Shown in pieces: positions 54,574 through 63,040 of a DNA stretch of 64,000 nucleotides. The DNA lies in assembly GCF_023921125.1 (NCBI RefSeq), contig NZ_CP099466.1:1302001-1366000 (forward strand), in the 5' to 3' direction. The DNA is from Arthrobacter caoxuetaonis. Its GTDB lineage: Bacteria > Actinomycetota > Actinomycetes > Actinomycetales > Micrococcaceae. A program made the translations under genes and the position numbers. Positions within the stretch are counted from its first letter, which is position 1. Every line of letters begins with the position of its first letter. The notes under the pieces were generated by a model. It was not told where the DNA came from. It was given only the letters and a program-made list of their open reading frames with translations, and searched no databases.

Positions 54574-54729
54574 ATGTGGAGTGTTGTCCTCATGGGCCTC
54601 GCCGGTTTGCTGATCGGTGGAGCAATCTCCTTCCGGCGGCAGGGTCTTCCCCGGTTCGTCAGCATCAGCTTCTGGGTCCTGGCAGGGATGTCCCTGCTCG
54701 GTGCCTACCTCCTCACCTACGGCCTCTAG
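54574..54729 (+). CDS. 51-residue membrane protein inside the his operon
   Basis: A short frame starts four bases after the hisH stop region (ATG 54574) and ends with TAG at 54729. It encodes two hydrophobic helices (about residues 3-18 and 31-49) joined by a basic loop, SFRRQGLPRF. GC-rich third positions and perfect fit between hisH and priA argue that it is translated. No motif is recognised. It may be a small membrane protein unrelated to histidine synthesis. Confidence 0.7.
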   Translation: MWSVVLMGLAGLLIGGAISFRRQGLPRFVSISFWVLAGMSLLGAYLLTYGL

Positions 54730-54756
54730 GCCGGAACCGTTACTGAAAGCAGAACC

Positions 54757-55506
54757 ATGCCGCTCATCGAAACACCCATTCTCGAACTCCTCCCTGCCGT
54801 CGACGTGGCTGACGGCCAGGCCGTGCGCCTGGTCCAGGGCGAGGCCGGCAGCGAGACCAGCTACGGTGACCCGCTCGACGCCGCCATGGCCTGGCAGAAC
54901 GACGGCGCCGAGTGGGTGCATCTGGTTGACCTGGACGCAGCGTTCGGCCGCGGGAGCAACCTGCCGCTGCTCAAGCGCGTCGTCGAGCAGCTCGACATCA
55001 AGGTGGAGCTGTCCGGCGGCATCCGCGATGACGCCTCGCTGGAAAAGGCACTTGAACTTGGTGCGCGCCGCGTGAACCTGGGCACTGCTGCCCTGGAAAA
55101 CCCGGAATGGACCGCAAGCGCCATCGCCCGCTACGGCGAGGCGATCGCCGTCGGCCTTGATGTCCGCGGCACCACGCTGGCTGCCCGCGGCTGGACCAAG
55201 GACGGCGGGGATCTCTGGGAAGTCCTCGCCCGCCTGGAAGACGCCGGCTGCCCGCGTTATGTCGTTACCGACGTCACCAAGGACGGGACCCTCCGCGGCC
55301 CCAACGTGGATCTGCTTCGGGACGTGCTGGCACGCACCGACCGCCCCGTCGTCGCTTCCGGCGGCATCTCCAGCCTCGACGACCTCGCGGCCCTGCGCGA
55401 ACTGGTTCCGCTGGGCCTGGAAGGCACCATTGTGGGCAAGGCACTGTACGCCGGAGCTTTCACCCTTCCGCAGGCTTTCGACATCGCAGGACACCCGGAG
55501 CGCTAG
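54757..55506 (+). CDS. priA: Bifunctional HisA/TrpF isomerase PriA
   Basis: 249-residue TIM-barrel isomerase. [20 protein letters not shown] carries the first catalytic aspartate (about D16) and [34 protein letters not shown] (second Asp) and [11 protein letters not shown] follow. In actinobacteria lacking trpF this protein serves both histidine and tryptophan synthesis (PriA). Sequence alone cannot prove the dual activity. A CAGAACC region and weak GAAAG precede ATG 54757. Confidence 0.93.
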   Translation: MPLIETPILELLPAVDVADGQAVRLVQGEAGSETSYGDPLDAAMAWQNDGAEWVHLVDLDAAFGRGSNLPLLKRVVEQLDIKVELSGGIRDDASLEKALELGARRVNLGTAALENPEWTASAIARYGEAIAVGLDVRGTTLAARGWTKDGGDLWEVLARLEDAGCPRYVVTDVTKDGTLRGPNVDLLRDVLARTDRPVVASGGISSLDDLAALRELVPLGLEGTIVGKALYAGAFTLPQAFDIAGHPER

Positions 55507-55511
55507 CAGCC

Positions 55512-56360
55512 ATGGCCAAGCGTGAACTGCCCGGGCACATCGCTGCCGCCCTCGCCGGGGCCGGCGGTGCCGCGGACTCTGCAGGACAGCCTTGGGCCGG
55601 GCGCAGCTTGGAGGGGGAGGGCAACCCCCTCCACCAGTTCGACAAGGATGACGGCCAGCCCGATCCGGGCTACACAGCCGCTGCGGCGGCACTGGTTTCG
55701 GGGGAGGGCAGCGAAGCTGACGTCGTGGCCTCCCTCGCCACTGCCCGGGTATACGTGGCCATCGTTGCGACCCTGGGGGAGGAAGCACAATCCGCCCACG
55801 GGCTGGCAGCGGACAAGGAAGCAGATCTTGCCCTGGTGACGCTGACGGCACCTGACGGACGGAAAGCGCTGCCGGTGTTCTCCTCCGTCGATTCGCTGGC
55901 ACGCTGGCATCCCAAGGCCCGTCCTGTGGCCGTCTATGCGCCGCGGGCCGCGCTCTCGGCAGTCTCGGAAGAGGCCCAGCTGCTTGTCATCGATCCCGGA
56001 AGCGACGTCACCTTCGTGGTGCGGCGCCCGGCCATGTGGGCGCTGGCCCAGCAGCGGGAATGGATACCGTGCTACGCGGACCCGTCCCTCCCCGGTGTGG
56101 TGTCCGAGGCAGCGGCACAGGAACCCGCCGTCCGGCAGGTACAGCTCTCGGCAGGATCGGGAGTGGTGTCGCGGACGGCAGGCGGTACGCTGGTTTCCGG
56201 CGGAGGCTCCGGACCCGAGCTGCGGGTGACGCTCCAGCTGGCACCCGGGCTGGATGCCTCCGGTCTCCAAACAGTAGCGGCCGCGCTGCAGCAGCGCCTG
56301 GCCGCCCACCCCGAATTCGTTGAGCGCGTTGATTCACTGGAACTGAAAATCACGCGCTGA
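55512..56360 (+). CDS. SseB family protein
   Basis: 282-residue cytosolic protein with the SseB N-terminal domain (about 60-190): VYVAIVATLGEE, LALVTLTAPDGRKALPVFSSVDSLARW and LLVIDPGS. The C-terminal 80 residues, LRVTLQLAPGLDASGLQTVAA and LEFVERVDSL-type sequence, are the SseB C-terminal part. SseB proteins are linked to enhanced serine sensitivity in E. coli, but actinobacterial function is unknown. It starts six bases after priA and is probably co-transcribed, as is common in actinobacteria. Confidence 0.9.
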   Translation: MAKRELPGHIAAALAGAGGAADSAGQPWAGRSLEGEGNPLHQFDKDDGQPDPGYTAAAAALVSGEGSEADVVASLATARVYVAIVATLGEEAQSAHGLAADKEADLALVTLTAPDGRKALPVFSSVDSLARWHPKARPVAVYAPRAALSAVSEEAQLLVIDPGSDVTFVVRRPAMWALAQQREWIPCYADPSLPGVVSEAAAQEPAVRQVQLSAGSGVVSRTAGGTLVSGGGSGPELRVTLQLAPGLDASGLQTVAAALQQRLAAHPEFVERVDSLELKITR

Positions 56361-56388
56361 CCGGCCGCAAGGCTAGAAGAGAAGTGCT

Positions 56389-57702
56389 GTGAACTTTAGC
56401 GTCTACCGGGATCTGCTCTCCATCGTCCCGGTCCGTCGTCTGCTCCTTGTCGGCATGCTGGCCCGTTTTCCGCACGCCGCTGCCGGAGTTCTGCTGACCC
56501 TCCATGTAGTCCTGACCCTGGATAAGGGATATGCCGCTGCAGGAGCTGTGGCTGCCCTGGTCACCATTGGCATCGCCGTGGGCGCACCGTGGCGCGGACG
56601 CCGCGTGGACAACGTGGGACTTCGCCGCGCACTGATTCCGTCCGTGATCTCCGAAGCCGTAATTTGGTCCGTTGCCCCGCACGTGAGCTACGAATGGCTC
56701 CTGGTGCTGGCGCTCATCGGCGGACTGTTCACGCTTCCCGTTTTCAGTGTTGTCCGTCAGTCCCTGGGCGTCCTTGCGACCGGAGACAAACGGCGCACGG
56801 CCTTCACCCTGGACTCCATTGCCACCGAAATCGTGTTCATGGGAGGCCCGGCGGTAGGCGCGGTCCTGGCTACCTCACTCTCGACTGTCGTCGGCCTAAC
56901 CCTGGTTGGTCTCTCGACTGCGGCCGCGGGGCTTTTCCTGATGTGGTTCAACCCGCCCACACGTTCCGCCGCCACCGGCGCCCTTCCTGAACACGACGTC
57001 GAAGCAGCCACCGCAGCCGTCGTCACCGCTGCTCCCGCCCACCTGCGGGAGCCGGCCGTGGAGCTGGCGCAGGCTGCCGCCGAACAGGCCGAGGCCGAAG
57101 ACCCGTCACGAGGAGGAATCCTGCACCGGTTCTCTGCCGGATTCTCCTGGGTGACACTGAGCGTTGCCGTTGTGTTCGTTGTTGCTGCAGGTGCCGGAGT
57201 GCTCCTGGCCAGCAGCGACGTTGGGATTGTGGCGATGGTGGAGTCCACGGGCAACCCCGGAGAGCTGGGCATCGTCTTCGCCGTCTGGTGTGCTGCCTCG
57301 CTGGTGGGCGGCCTGGTGTACGGAGCCATGAACCGCAAGATTTCTCCCATGCTCCTGCTGCTGGGCATGGCACTGCTGACACTGCCCATGTCCCTGGCCA
57401 CCGACACGATGAGCCTGGCGCTGCTCTCCATTCCCGGCGGCCTGCTCTGCGCGCCGGTGCTTTCTGCCGCGTCCGAGCGTGTGGCTGACCTGGTCTCCGA
57501 GGAGCGCCGCGGCGAAGCCATGGGATGGTACGGCTCCGCACTCACGACCGGCACTGCCATCGGTGCTCCGCTGGCCGGTGCTGCCATCGACACCATTGGT
57601 CCCGCGTCCGGATTCGCTTTCGCCGGAACGGCGGCAGCCCTGATGGTCCTGATAACTCTCGGGGCCCGCGCCCTCGTCACCAGGCGATCGGCCCGCGTCT
57701 AG
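56389..57702 (+). CDS. MFS transporter
   Basis: 437-residue major facilitator protein with about 12 hydrophobic segments and an acidic central loop of about 60 residues (residues 195-255). RLLLVGMLARFPHAAAGVLLT forms helix 1, and GAPWRGRRVDNVG resembles the loop 2-3 motif A. The start is GTG at 56389 with AGAAG upstream. It follows sseB by 28 bases. The substrate is unknown. A strong terminator ends the unit. Confidence 0.9.
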   Translation: MNFSVYRDLLSIVPVRRLLLVGMLARFPHAAAGVLLTLHVVLTLDKGYAAAGAVAALVTIGIAVGAPWRGRRVDNVGLRRALIPSVISEAVIWSVAPHVSYEWLLVLALIGGLFTLPVFSVVRQSLGVLATGDKRRTAFTLDSIATEIVFMGGPAVGAVLATSLSTVVGLTLVGLSTAAAGLFLMWFNPPTRSAATGALPEHDVEAATAAVVTAAPAHLREPAVELAQAAAEQAEAEDPSRGGILHRFSAGFSWVTLSVAVVFVVAAGAGVLLASSDVGIVAMVESTGNPGELGIVFAVWCAASLVGGLVYGAMNRKISPMLLLLGMALLTLPMSLATDTMSLALLSIPGGLLCAPVLSAASERVADLVSEERRGEAMGWYGSALTTGTAIGAPLAGAAIDTIGPASGFAFAGTAAALMVLITLGARALVTRRSARV

Positions 57703-57717
57703 ATTCGTCCGGACAGG

Positions 57718-57754
57718 CAAAGAGCCCGGAGAGGATTGCTCTCCGGGCTCTTTG
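57718..57754. terminator. Bidirectional terminator after the his-sseB-MFS unit
   Basis: A perfect 16-bp inverted repeat, CAAAGAGCCCGGAGAG (57718-57733) and its complement (57739-57754), loop GATTG, with TTT on both sides. It separates the convergent MFS and DUF1844 genes. Confidence 0.88.
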
Positions 57755-57773
57755 GCTTTGCGGCGGGATGTGG

Positions 57774-58196
57774 TTAGTTGACCGGGCCCGTGAACTTCTC
57801 GCCCGGGCCCTGGCCCGGCGCGTCGGGAACCAGGGAAGCCTCGCGGAAGGCCAGCTGCAGGGAACGGAGGCCGTCCCGCAGCGGGCGGGCGTGCTGGCTG
57901 CCGATTTCCGGAGCAGCGGCCGTGACGAATCCGGCAAGTGCGGTGATCAGCTTGCGGGCCTCGTCAAGGTCCTTAAGGTCCTCGGCATCGGAACCCTCAG
58001 CCAGTCCGCACTTCACAGCGGCGGCGCTCATGAGGTGGACCGCGGCGGTGGTGATGACTTCGACCGCAGCTACTTCGGCGATATCCCGGACCTGGGATGA
58101 AACGGGAGTTGACTCGTGTGAATGGTCTTCCTCTGAGGTTCCAGGGAAGGAGTGGCGGGCAGATTCGCCAGCCGGATTGCTCTGTGGGGTACTCAT
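57774..58196 (-). CDS. DUF1844 protein
   Basis: 140-residue soluble protein. The N-terminal 30 residues are Ser/His/Glu-rich and disordered. The core VRDIAEVAAVEVITTAAVHLMSAAAVKCGLA (quoted as its two parts VRDIAEVAAVEVI and TAAVHLMSAAAVKCGL) then DLDEARKLITALAGFVT matches DUF1844, a family often encoded divergently from infC in actinobacteria. Function is unknown. It starts with ATG at 58196. Confidence 0.85.
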   Translation of the reverse strand: MSTPQSNPAGESARHSFPGTSEEDHSHESTPVSSQVRDIAEVAAVEVITTAAVHLMSAAAVKCGLAEGSDAEDLKDLDEARKLITALAGFVTAAAPEIGSQHARPLRDGLRSLQLAFREASLVPDAPGQGPGEKFTGPVN

Positions 58197-58546
58197 ACTG
58201 GTAAGCTTGTCACAGACCGACCGGTTGACGTTATTTACGGCAGCTCGCAGCTCCCCCCGGGGAGCACCAATGGGAACATTGCGGTGAGCTGCTTTTTCAA
58301 GTGTTCAGCCGGTATGCAAGCGGAGACTCTCCCACCCGCGTCAGCCTGATTAAACCAGTCTACGGACAGGATCAGAGTTGCCGGGTTCAGGTCGGCCCTT
58401 CCCGGGCAGCATCTTCGGATGCCGCCGGGAATGAGCACCGGATTTCCGGTGTCGGCTGACCTTTCGAGGCCTTCGATTGCGCGTGCAATTGGGGGCCTTC
58501 TTCATTTGCAGGCGGTAGCCGTTTTGAGTCAAACAGGAGCTGCAAC
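58197..58546. other. DUF1844-infC intergenic region and infC leader
   Basis: 350 bases without a recognisable gene. The 3' part is the infC leader and includes a 15-bp hairpin at 58466-58499. AGGAGC at 58535-58540 is the infC ribosome-binding site. No clear promoter was assigned. Confidence 0.5.
58466..58499 (+). promoter_or_regulatory. Hairpin in the infC leader
   Basis: Bases 58466-58480 pair with 58485-58499 over 15 continuous pairs (some G-U), closing a GCGT loop, 47 bases before the infC start. It may be an attenuator or L20/IF3 regulatory structure. Confidence 0.5.
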
Positions 58547-59596
58547 ATTAGCGAGCCAAGAATCAATGATCGGATCCGTGTCCCTGAGGTGCGGTTGGTA
58601 GGACCGGCTGGGGAACAGGTAGGTGTGGTCCGGATAGAGGACGCCCTGCGACTGGCAGCGGAGTCCGACCTGGATCTTGTTGAGGTAGCACCGCAGGCCA
58701 AGCCGCCGGTGTGCAAACTAATGGACTTCGGCAAGTACAAGTACGAAGCCGCAGTCAAGGCCCGTGAGGCACGCAAGAACCAGACAAACACGGTCCTGAA
58801 GGAAATCCGTTTCCGGCTGAAGATCGACACCCACGACTACGAGACGAAGCGCGGCCATGCCATTCGCTTCCTCGGCGCGGGTGACAAGGTCAAGGCCATG
58901 ATCCAGTTCCGCGGACGTGAGCAGCAGAGGCCTGAAATGGGTATCCGCCTGCTGCAGAAGTTCGCTGAGGACGTCGCAGAGGTGGGTGTGGTTGAGTCCA
59001 GCCCCCGCATCGACGGCCGCAACATGGTCATGGTGATCGGGCCCCTCAAGAACAAGGCTGAAGCCAAGGCTGAAGCCCGCCGCGCATCCCAGCGCGCCGA
59101 GGCGAAGGCCGCCAACGAAGCTGCCAAGAACGGCGAGGCTCCGGCACGGGTTGACACCAGCGCCGACAAGGCCCCGATGACGCAGAGCCTGGCAGACCTC
59201 CTGCCGGACGGACTGCGTCTTGGCTCCTCCGCAGCAGAGGCCGACAAGGCCCGCGCTGAGAAGGAAACAGCCGAGAAGGAACAGGCAGCGCAGGCTGCCA
59301 AGGCTGCTGCGGACAAGGCTGCTGCCGATGCCCGCCGCGCCGAGGAAGCCGCCAAGGCTGCTGCGGCAAAGCCCGCCCAGGCCGCCAAGCCGGCTGCCAA
59401 GGCACCAGCCGAAGCCAAGCCGGCCGAAGCGCCCAAGCCGATGGCAGTGCCGAAGCCGACGGCCGTCAAGCCGGCCGCGCCCAAGCCTGCTGCCCGGCCC
59501 AAGCCTGCTGCTGCAGCGAAGCCTGCTGCAACCAAGCCTGCTGGCAAGGCACCCGCTCCGGGAGCCGGCCAGAAAAAGCCTGGCACGGCGGAGTAG
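58547..59596 (+). CDS. infC: Translation initiation factor IF-3 (ATT start, long C-terminal tail)
   Basis: 349-residue IF3. Translation from ATT at 58547 gives [19 protein letters not shown], the universally conserved N terminus. AGGAGC lies six bases upstream. The first in-frame ATG or GTG codons downstream would cut into this conserved block, so ATT is well supported; IF3 itself discriminates against such starts and this underlies infC autoregulation in E. coli. The N-domain (about 1-80), linker [17 protein letters not shown] and C-domain (about 90-174) are complete. Residues 175-349 form an Ala/Lys/Pro-rich tail absent from most IF3s. Confidence 0.93.
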   Translation: MSEPRINDRIRVPEVRLVGPAGEQVGVVRIEDALRLAAESDLDLVEVAPQAKPPVCKLMDFGKYKYEAAVKAREARKNQTNTVLKEIRFRLKIDTHDYETKRGHAIRFLGAGDKVKAMIQFRGREQQRPEMGIRLLQKFAEDVAEVGVVESSPRIDGRNMVMVIGPLKNKAEAKAEARRASQRAEAKAANEAAKNGEAPARVDTSADKAPMTQSLADLLPDGLRLGSSAAEADKARAEKETAEKEQAAQAAKAAADKAAADARRAEEAAKAAAAKPAQAAKPAAKAPAEAKPAEAPKPMAVPKPTAVKPAAPKPAARPKPAAAAKPAATKPAGKAPAPGAGQKKPGTAE

Positions 59597-59714
59597 GCAC
59601 AGCACAACACCGCTAAGTACGCCCAGGCGTCCCTAGGAAAACCCTGACACCTGTTTACGGGTGTCCATATCCCCGCGGGCTTGTCCCGCGGAAACCAAAA
59701 GGAGATCGGTAGTC

Positions 59715-59909
59715 ATGCCGAAGATGAAGACCCACAGTGGCGCCAAGAAGCGCTTCAAGCTGACCGGTACCGGCAAGCTCAAGCGCCAGCAGGCTAACCG
59801 CCGCCACTACCTGGAGCACAAGTCCTCCCGCCTGACCCGCCGTCTCGCCGGTGACAAGATCGTCACCCCGGGCGAGGCCAAGGTCATCAAGAAGATGCTC
59901 GGCAAGTAG
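59715..59909 (+). CDS. rpmI: 50S ribosomal protein L35
   Basis: 64-residue L35, exactly family length. It reads [20 protein letters not shown] and ends KVIKKMLGK, both conserved. AGGAGAT at an ideal distance fixes ATG 59715 over a longer in-frame start at 59661. It sits between infC and rplT, as in nearly all bacteria. Confidence 0.98.
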   Translation: MPKMKTHSGAKKRFKLTGTGKLKRQQANRRHYLEHKSSRLTRRLAGDKIVTPGEAKVIKKMLGK

Positions 59910-60034
59910 CCGATCCTTCCCCCAGGCGCGGTTCGCCAAGGACTGCTCCGCAAACCATCTAGCTTTCCCGTGGCCTCATTCAGGCCAATGCACACAGAAG
60001 AAGTGCGCGGGACATATTTCTAAGGAGTACGCAC

Positions 60035-60691
60035 GTGGCACGTGTGAAGCGGGCGATTAACGCCCATAAGAAGCGTCGGGTTATCCTCGAGCGCGCAAAG
60101 GGCTACCGCGGACAGCGTTCGCGCCTGGTCCGCAAGGCCAAAGAGCAGCTGCTGCACTCGTATGTGTACAGCTACGGTGACCGCCGCAAGCGCAAGGGCG
60201 ACTTCCGCCGCCTGTGGATCCAGCGCATCAACGCTGCTTCCCGCGCCAACGGCCTCACCTACAACCGTCTGATCCAGGGCCTGAAGGCCGCTGAGATCGA
60301 GGTTGACCGCCGTATGCTGGCTGAACTGGCCGTGAACGACGCCAACGCGTTCGCCACTCTGGTCCAGGTTGCCAAGGACGCCCTGCCGTCCGACACCTCG
60401 GCTCCGGCCGTTGCTGCAGCTCCGGCTGCCAAGACCGCACCGGCCAAGGCTGCTGCCAAGTCCGCTCCGGCTGCCACCGCAACCGTTGTCGACGGCGGCT
60501 TCAAGGCTTCCGAAGGTGACGCTCCCGAGGGCTACGTCATCAAGGGCGCCACGACCGGCAAGTACCACGTTCCGGGTTCGACCTGGTACGAGCAGACCGT
60601 ACCCGAGTACTGGTTCAACTCCGTGGAAGCAGCCAAGGCTGCCGGCCTGGAGCCTGCTGGCGGCGAAAACCGCCAGAAGTTCCAGGGCTAA
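60035..60691 (+). CDS. rplT: 50S ribosomal protein L20 with C-terminal sunset-like domain
   Basis: 218 residues, against about 117-130 for ordinary L20. Residues 1-118 are a complete L20 ([21 protein letters not shown] at the start, quoted in part; [16 protein letters not shown] and [17 protein letters not shown]). An Ala/Lys/Pro linker (about 119-160) follows. Residues 166-209 form a compact Gly/Tyr/Trp module: [20 protein letters not shown] with [20 protein letters not shown], resembling the small 'sunset' domain found at the ends of various actinobacterial proteins. The frame is continuous, so this is a fusion, not read-through. Confidence 0.95.
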   Translation: MARVKRAINAHKKRRVILERAKGYRGQRSRLVRKAKEQLLHSYVYSYGDRRKRKGDFRRLWIQRINAASRANGLTYNRLIQGLKAAEIEVDRRMLAELAVNDANAFATLVQVAKDALPSDTSAPAVAAAPAAKTAPAKAAAKSAPAATATVVDGGFKASEGDAPEGYVIKGATTGKYHVPGSTWYEQTVPEYWFNSVEAAKAAGLEPAGGENRQKFQG

Positions 60692-60709
60692 TTTCGGTAC
60701 CTGCTGAAC

Positions 60710-61612
60710 ATGTTTGACGCCGGACGCTCCCCAGCGCCGCTGATGTCCAATCCCCGAGCCGATCGGGTGAAGGAAGCAGCGAAGCTGGCGGGGCGTTCGG
60801 CGCGTTTAAAGACCGGGCTGTTCCTGGCTGAGGGCCCGCAGGCTGTCCGCGAAGCTCTTCTGGCTCACCGCCACGCTGTGGAGGCGGGCCTGCCCGGCGT
60901 CGTCGTCGAGGCGTATGCCACCGAGGCCTGCCTTCAGCGGCTGCCCGAGCTGGCCGGCCTTGCGGCCGGGACAACGCTCCGGCTGGCAACAGATGAGGTC
61001 CTCGCTGCCATGGCGGACACCGTGTCGCCGCAGGGGATCGTGGCGGTCTGCAGAATGCAGTCACCAACTCTTCAAGAGGTCCTCGCAACCGCGCCCAAGC
61101 TGATCGCCGTGATGTGCGAGGTACGTGATCCGGGCAACGCGGGCACCATCCTGCGTGCCGCAGACTCCGCCGGCGCCGACGCCGTCATCCTGACGGCTTC
61201 CAGCGTGGACATCCACAATCCCAAGGCCGTGCGTTCCACCGTCGGCTCCCTCTTTCACTTACCCGTTGTCTCCGGTGTGGAGTTTGCCGAACTCGCCGAT
61301 GCGCTGCGTCAGGCCGGCATTACCATCCTGGCCGCGGACGGCTACGGCAGCCAGGACCTCGATGCGCTGCAGGATGAGTCTGCTGTGCGCCGTCTGGCAC
61401 CCGGTGCCGAAGCAACGGGCACATCAGGGCCTCGGCTGGAGAACCAGACTGCATGGCTTTTCGGCAACGAAGCCCAGGGCCTGTCGGACGCCGAACTTGC
61501 AGCAGCGGATTTCCGCGTCGCCGTCCCCGTGTACGGGCAGGCTGAAAGCCTCAACGTGGGAACGGCCGCCACAGTGTGCCTCTACGCTTCCGCGCGGGCA
61601 CAGAACCGCTAA
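60710..61612 (+). CDS. TrmH/SpoU-family rRNA methyltransferase
   Basis: 300-residue SPOUT methyltransferase. The N-terminal substrate-binding domain (about 10-110) has GLFLAEGPQAVREAL. The knotted catalytic domain shows CEVRDPGNAGTILRAADSAG (motif 1), LFGNEAQGLS (motif 2) and VPVYGQAESLNVGTAATVCLY (in part, motif 3). This is the RlmB/TsnR-like 2'-O-ribose methylation group, likely on 23S rRNA. ATG 60743 (MSNPRAD) is an alternative start. It follows rplT by 18 bases, so it is probably in the same operon. Confidence 0.92.
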   Translation: MFDAGRSPAPLMSNPRADRVKEAAKLAGRSARLKTGLFLAEGPQAVREALLAHRHAVEAGLPGVVVEAYATEACLQRLPELAGLAAGTTLRLATDEVLAAMADTVSPQGIVAVCRMQSPTLQEVLATAPKLIAVMCEVRDPGNAGTILRAADSAGADAVILTASSVDIHNPKAVRSTVGSLFHLPVVSGVEFAELADALRQAGITILAADGYGSQDLDALQDESAVRRLAPGAEATGTSGPRLENQTAWLFGNEAQGLSDAELAAADFRVAVPVYGQAESLNVGTAATVCLYASARAQNR

Positions 61613-61618
61613 GCGCTC

Positions 61619-62872
61619 CTACCGCGAGATTTCCTCGGCCGTGGACGCCTCCTGTGTGCCGGCAGCCTTCTTACCGGCTTGCTGGGCCGGCCGACGGCGG
61701 TCCAGGGCGCCGCTGAGCAGCGCCACACCCAGCCCCATCAGTGCCAGTACGGCGCCGACTATCGCGGGGGACTGGAAGCCCCAGCCCCACGCAATGACGA
61801 GGCCGCCGGCCATGGCGCCGAGGGCGTTGGCCATGTTCAGGGCGGCGTGGTTCAGGGACGATGCCAGCGACGCGGCTCCGGGGGAGACATCGAGCAGCCG
61901 GGTCTGCAGGGCCGGTGTCAGTGCTGAACCGATGGCGCCGACCAGGAAGACGAGCACAATGGCGCTGGCCTTGTACTGCACACCCCACGCATAGATGGCC
62001 AGGATTAGGACGGTTCCGGCGAGGACAGCGTAGATGCTGCCCATGACGGACTTGTCCGCGATCCGGCCGCCCACGATGTTGCCGACCACCTGTCCCACTC
62101 CGTAGAGGCCAACGATCAGCGGCAGCACGCCCATGGAGAAGCCCGCTACCTCGGTCATGGTGGGGGAGATGTAGGTGTACACCGCAAAGAAACCGCCAAA
62201 GCCGACTGTGCCGACCAGCAGAGCCAGCCACATCTGCATCCTGCGCAGGGCACTCAGTTCGCGCCGGATGCTTGCCTCGGGATGCGCGGCCTGGAAGGGC
62301 ACAAACCTGGCCACCAGGGCGACGGTCACCAGGGAAATGGCCCCCACAAGGACGAACATCCAACGCCATCCCGCCTGCTGGCCCAGCCAGGTGGCGAACG
62401 GCACCCCGATCACGTTGGCGATGCTCAGGCCCAGCATGACCATGGAGATGGCCCAGCCGCGCCGGGTAGGCGCCACCAGGGAAGCGGCGATCACTGCCGC
62501 GACGCCGAAAAACGCCCCATGGGGCAGCCCGGAAAGGAACCGGGTGACCAGCAGCCAGCCGTAGTCCGGGGCAAAGAAGGAGGAGAGGTTGGCGATGGCG
62601 AAGAACGCCATGAGGCCAAGGGCAAGCCATTTGCGCGGCATCTTGGCTCCGGCTGCGGCCAGCAGCGGCGCGCCGACGACGACGCCGAGGGCATAGGCGG
62701 AAATGACGTGGCCGCCCTCAGGGACGGAGACGCGCAGATCGGCCACCATCTCCTGCAGCAGGCCCATGATCGCGAACTCGGTGGTGCCGATGGCAAAACC
62801 GCCGGCGGCCAGGGCCGTGATGGCAAGGGAAACATTGCGGGTTTTGGACGCCGCAGCGCTCGTGGAAGGCAT
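61619..62872 (-). CDS. DHA1-family MFS transporter (AraJ/YdhP-like)
   Basis: 417-residue, 12-helix major facilitator. Helix 1 has AITALAAGGFAIGTTEFAIMGLL, and the segment GHVISAYALGVVVGAPLLAA (helix 2) with KWLALGLMAFFA and SGLPHGAFFGVAAVIAA is characteristic of the AraJ/YdhP sugar- or drug-efflux subgroup. A second half of six helices is present. It converges on the rRNA methyltransferase with a six-base gap and diverges from the Nudix gene. No regulator is adjacent. Substrate is unknown. Confidence 0.9.
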   Translation of the reverse strand: MPSTSAAASKTRNVSLAITALAAGGFAIGTTEFAIMGLLQEMVADLRVSVPEGGHVISAYALGVVVGAPLLAAAGAKMPRKWLALGLMAFFAIANLSSFFAPDYGWLLVTRFLSGLPHGAFFGVAAVIAASLVAPTRRGWAISMVMLGLSIANVIGVPFATWLGQQAGWRWMFVLVGAISLVTVALVARFVPFQAAHPEASIRRELSALRRMQMWLALLVGTVGFGGFFAVYTYISPTMTEVAGFSMGVLPLIVGLYGVGQVVGNIVGGRIADKSVMGSIYAVLAGTVLILAIYAWGVQYKASAIVLVFLVGAIGSALTPALQTRLLDVSPGAASLASSLNHAALNMANALGAMAGGLVIAWGWGFQSPAIVGAVLALMGLGVALLSGALDRRRPAQQAGKKAAGTQEASTAEEISR

Positions 62873-63028
62873 GGATGCAGAGTGCTTTCGATCAGCGGTG
62901 GCCGCGGAGCCGTGGAGGACACGGGCGCGTCTGGAAGGCCCGGCTTGCAGGGAAGGATCTTCGCTGCCGGTCGCCGGGGCCGGACGGCCGCGGTGCCGTC
63001 GCTGACAATTCTAGTCCAGCCGGGACCG

Positions 63029-63034
63029 TAGACT
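63029..63034 (+). promoter_or_regulatory. Leaderless -10 candidate, Nudix hydrolase
   Basis: TAGACT, six bases, then GTG at 63041. Confidence 0.5.
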
Positions 63035-63040
63035 CGATCT

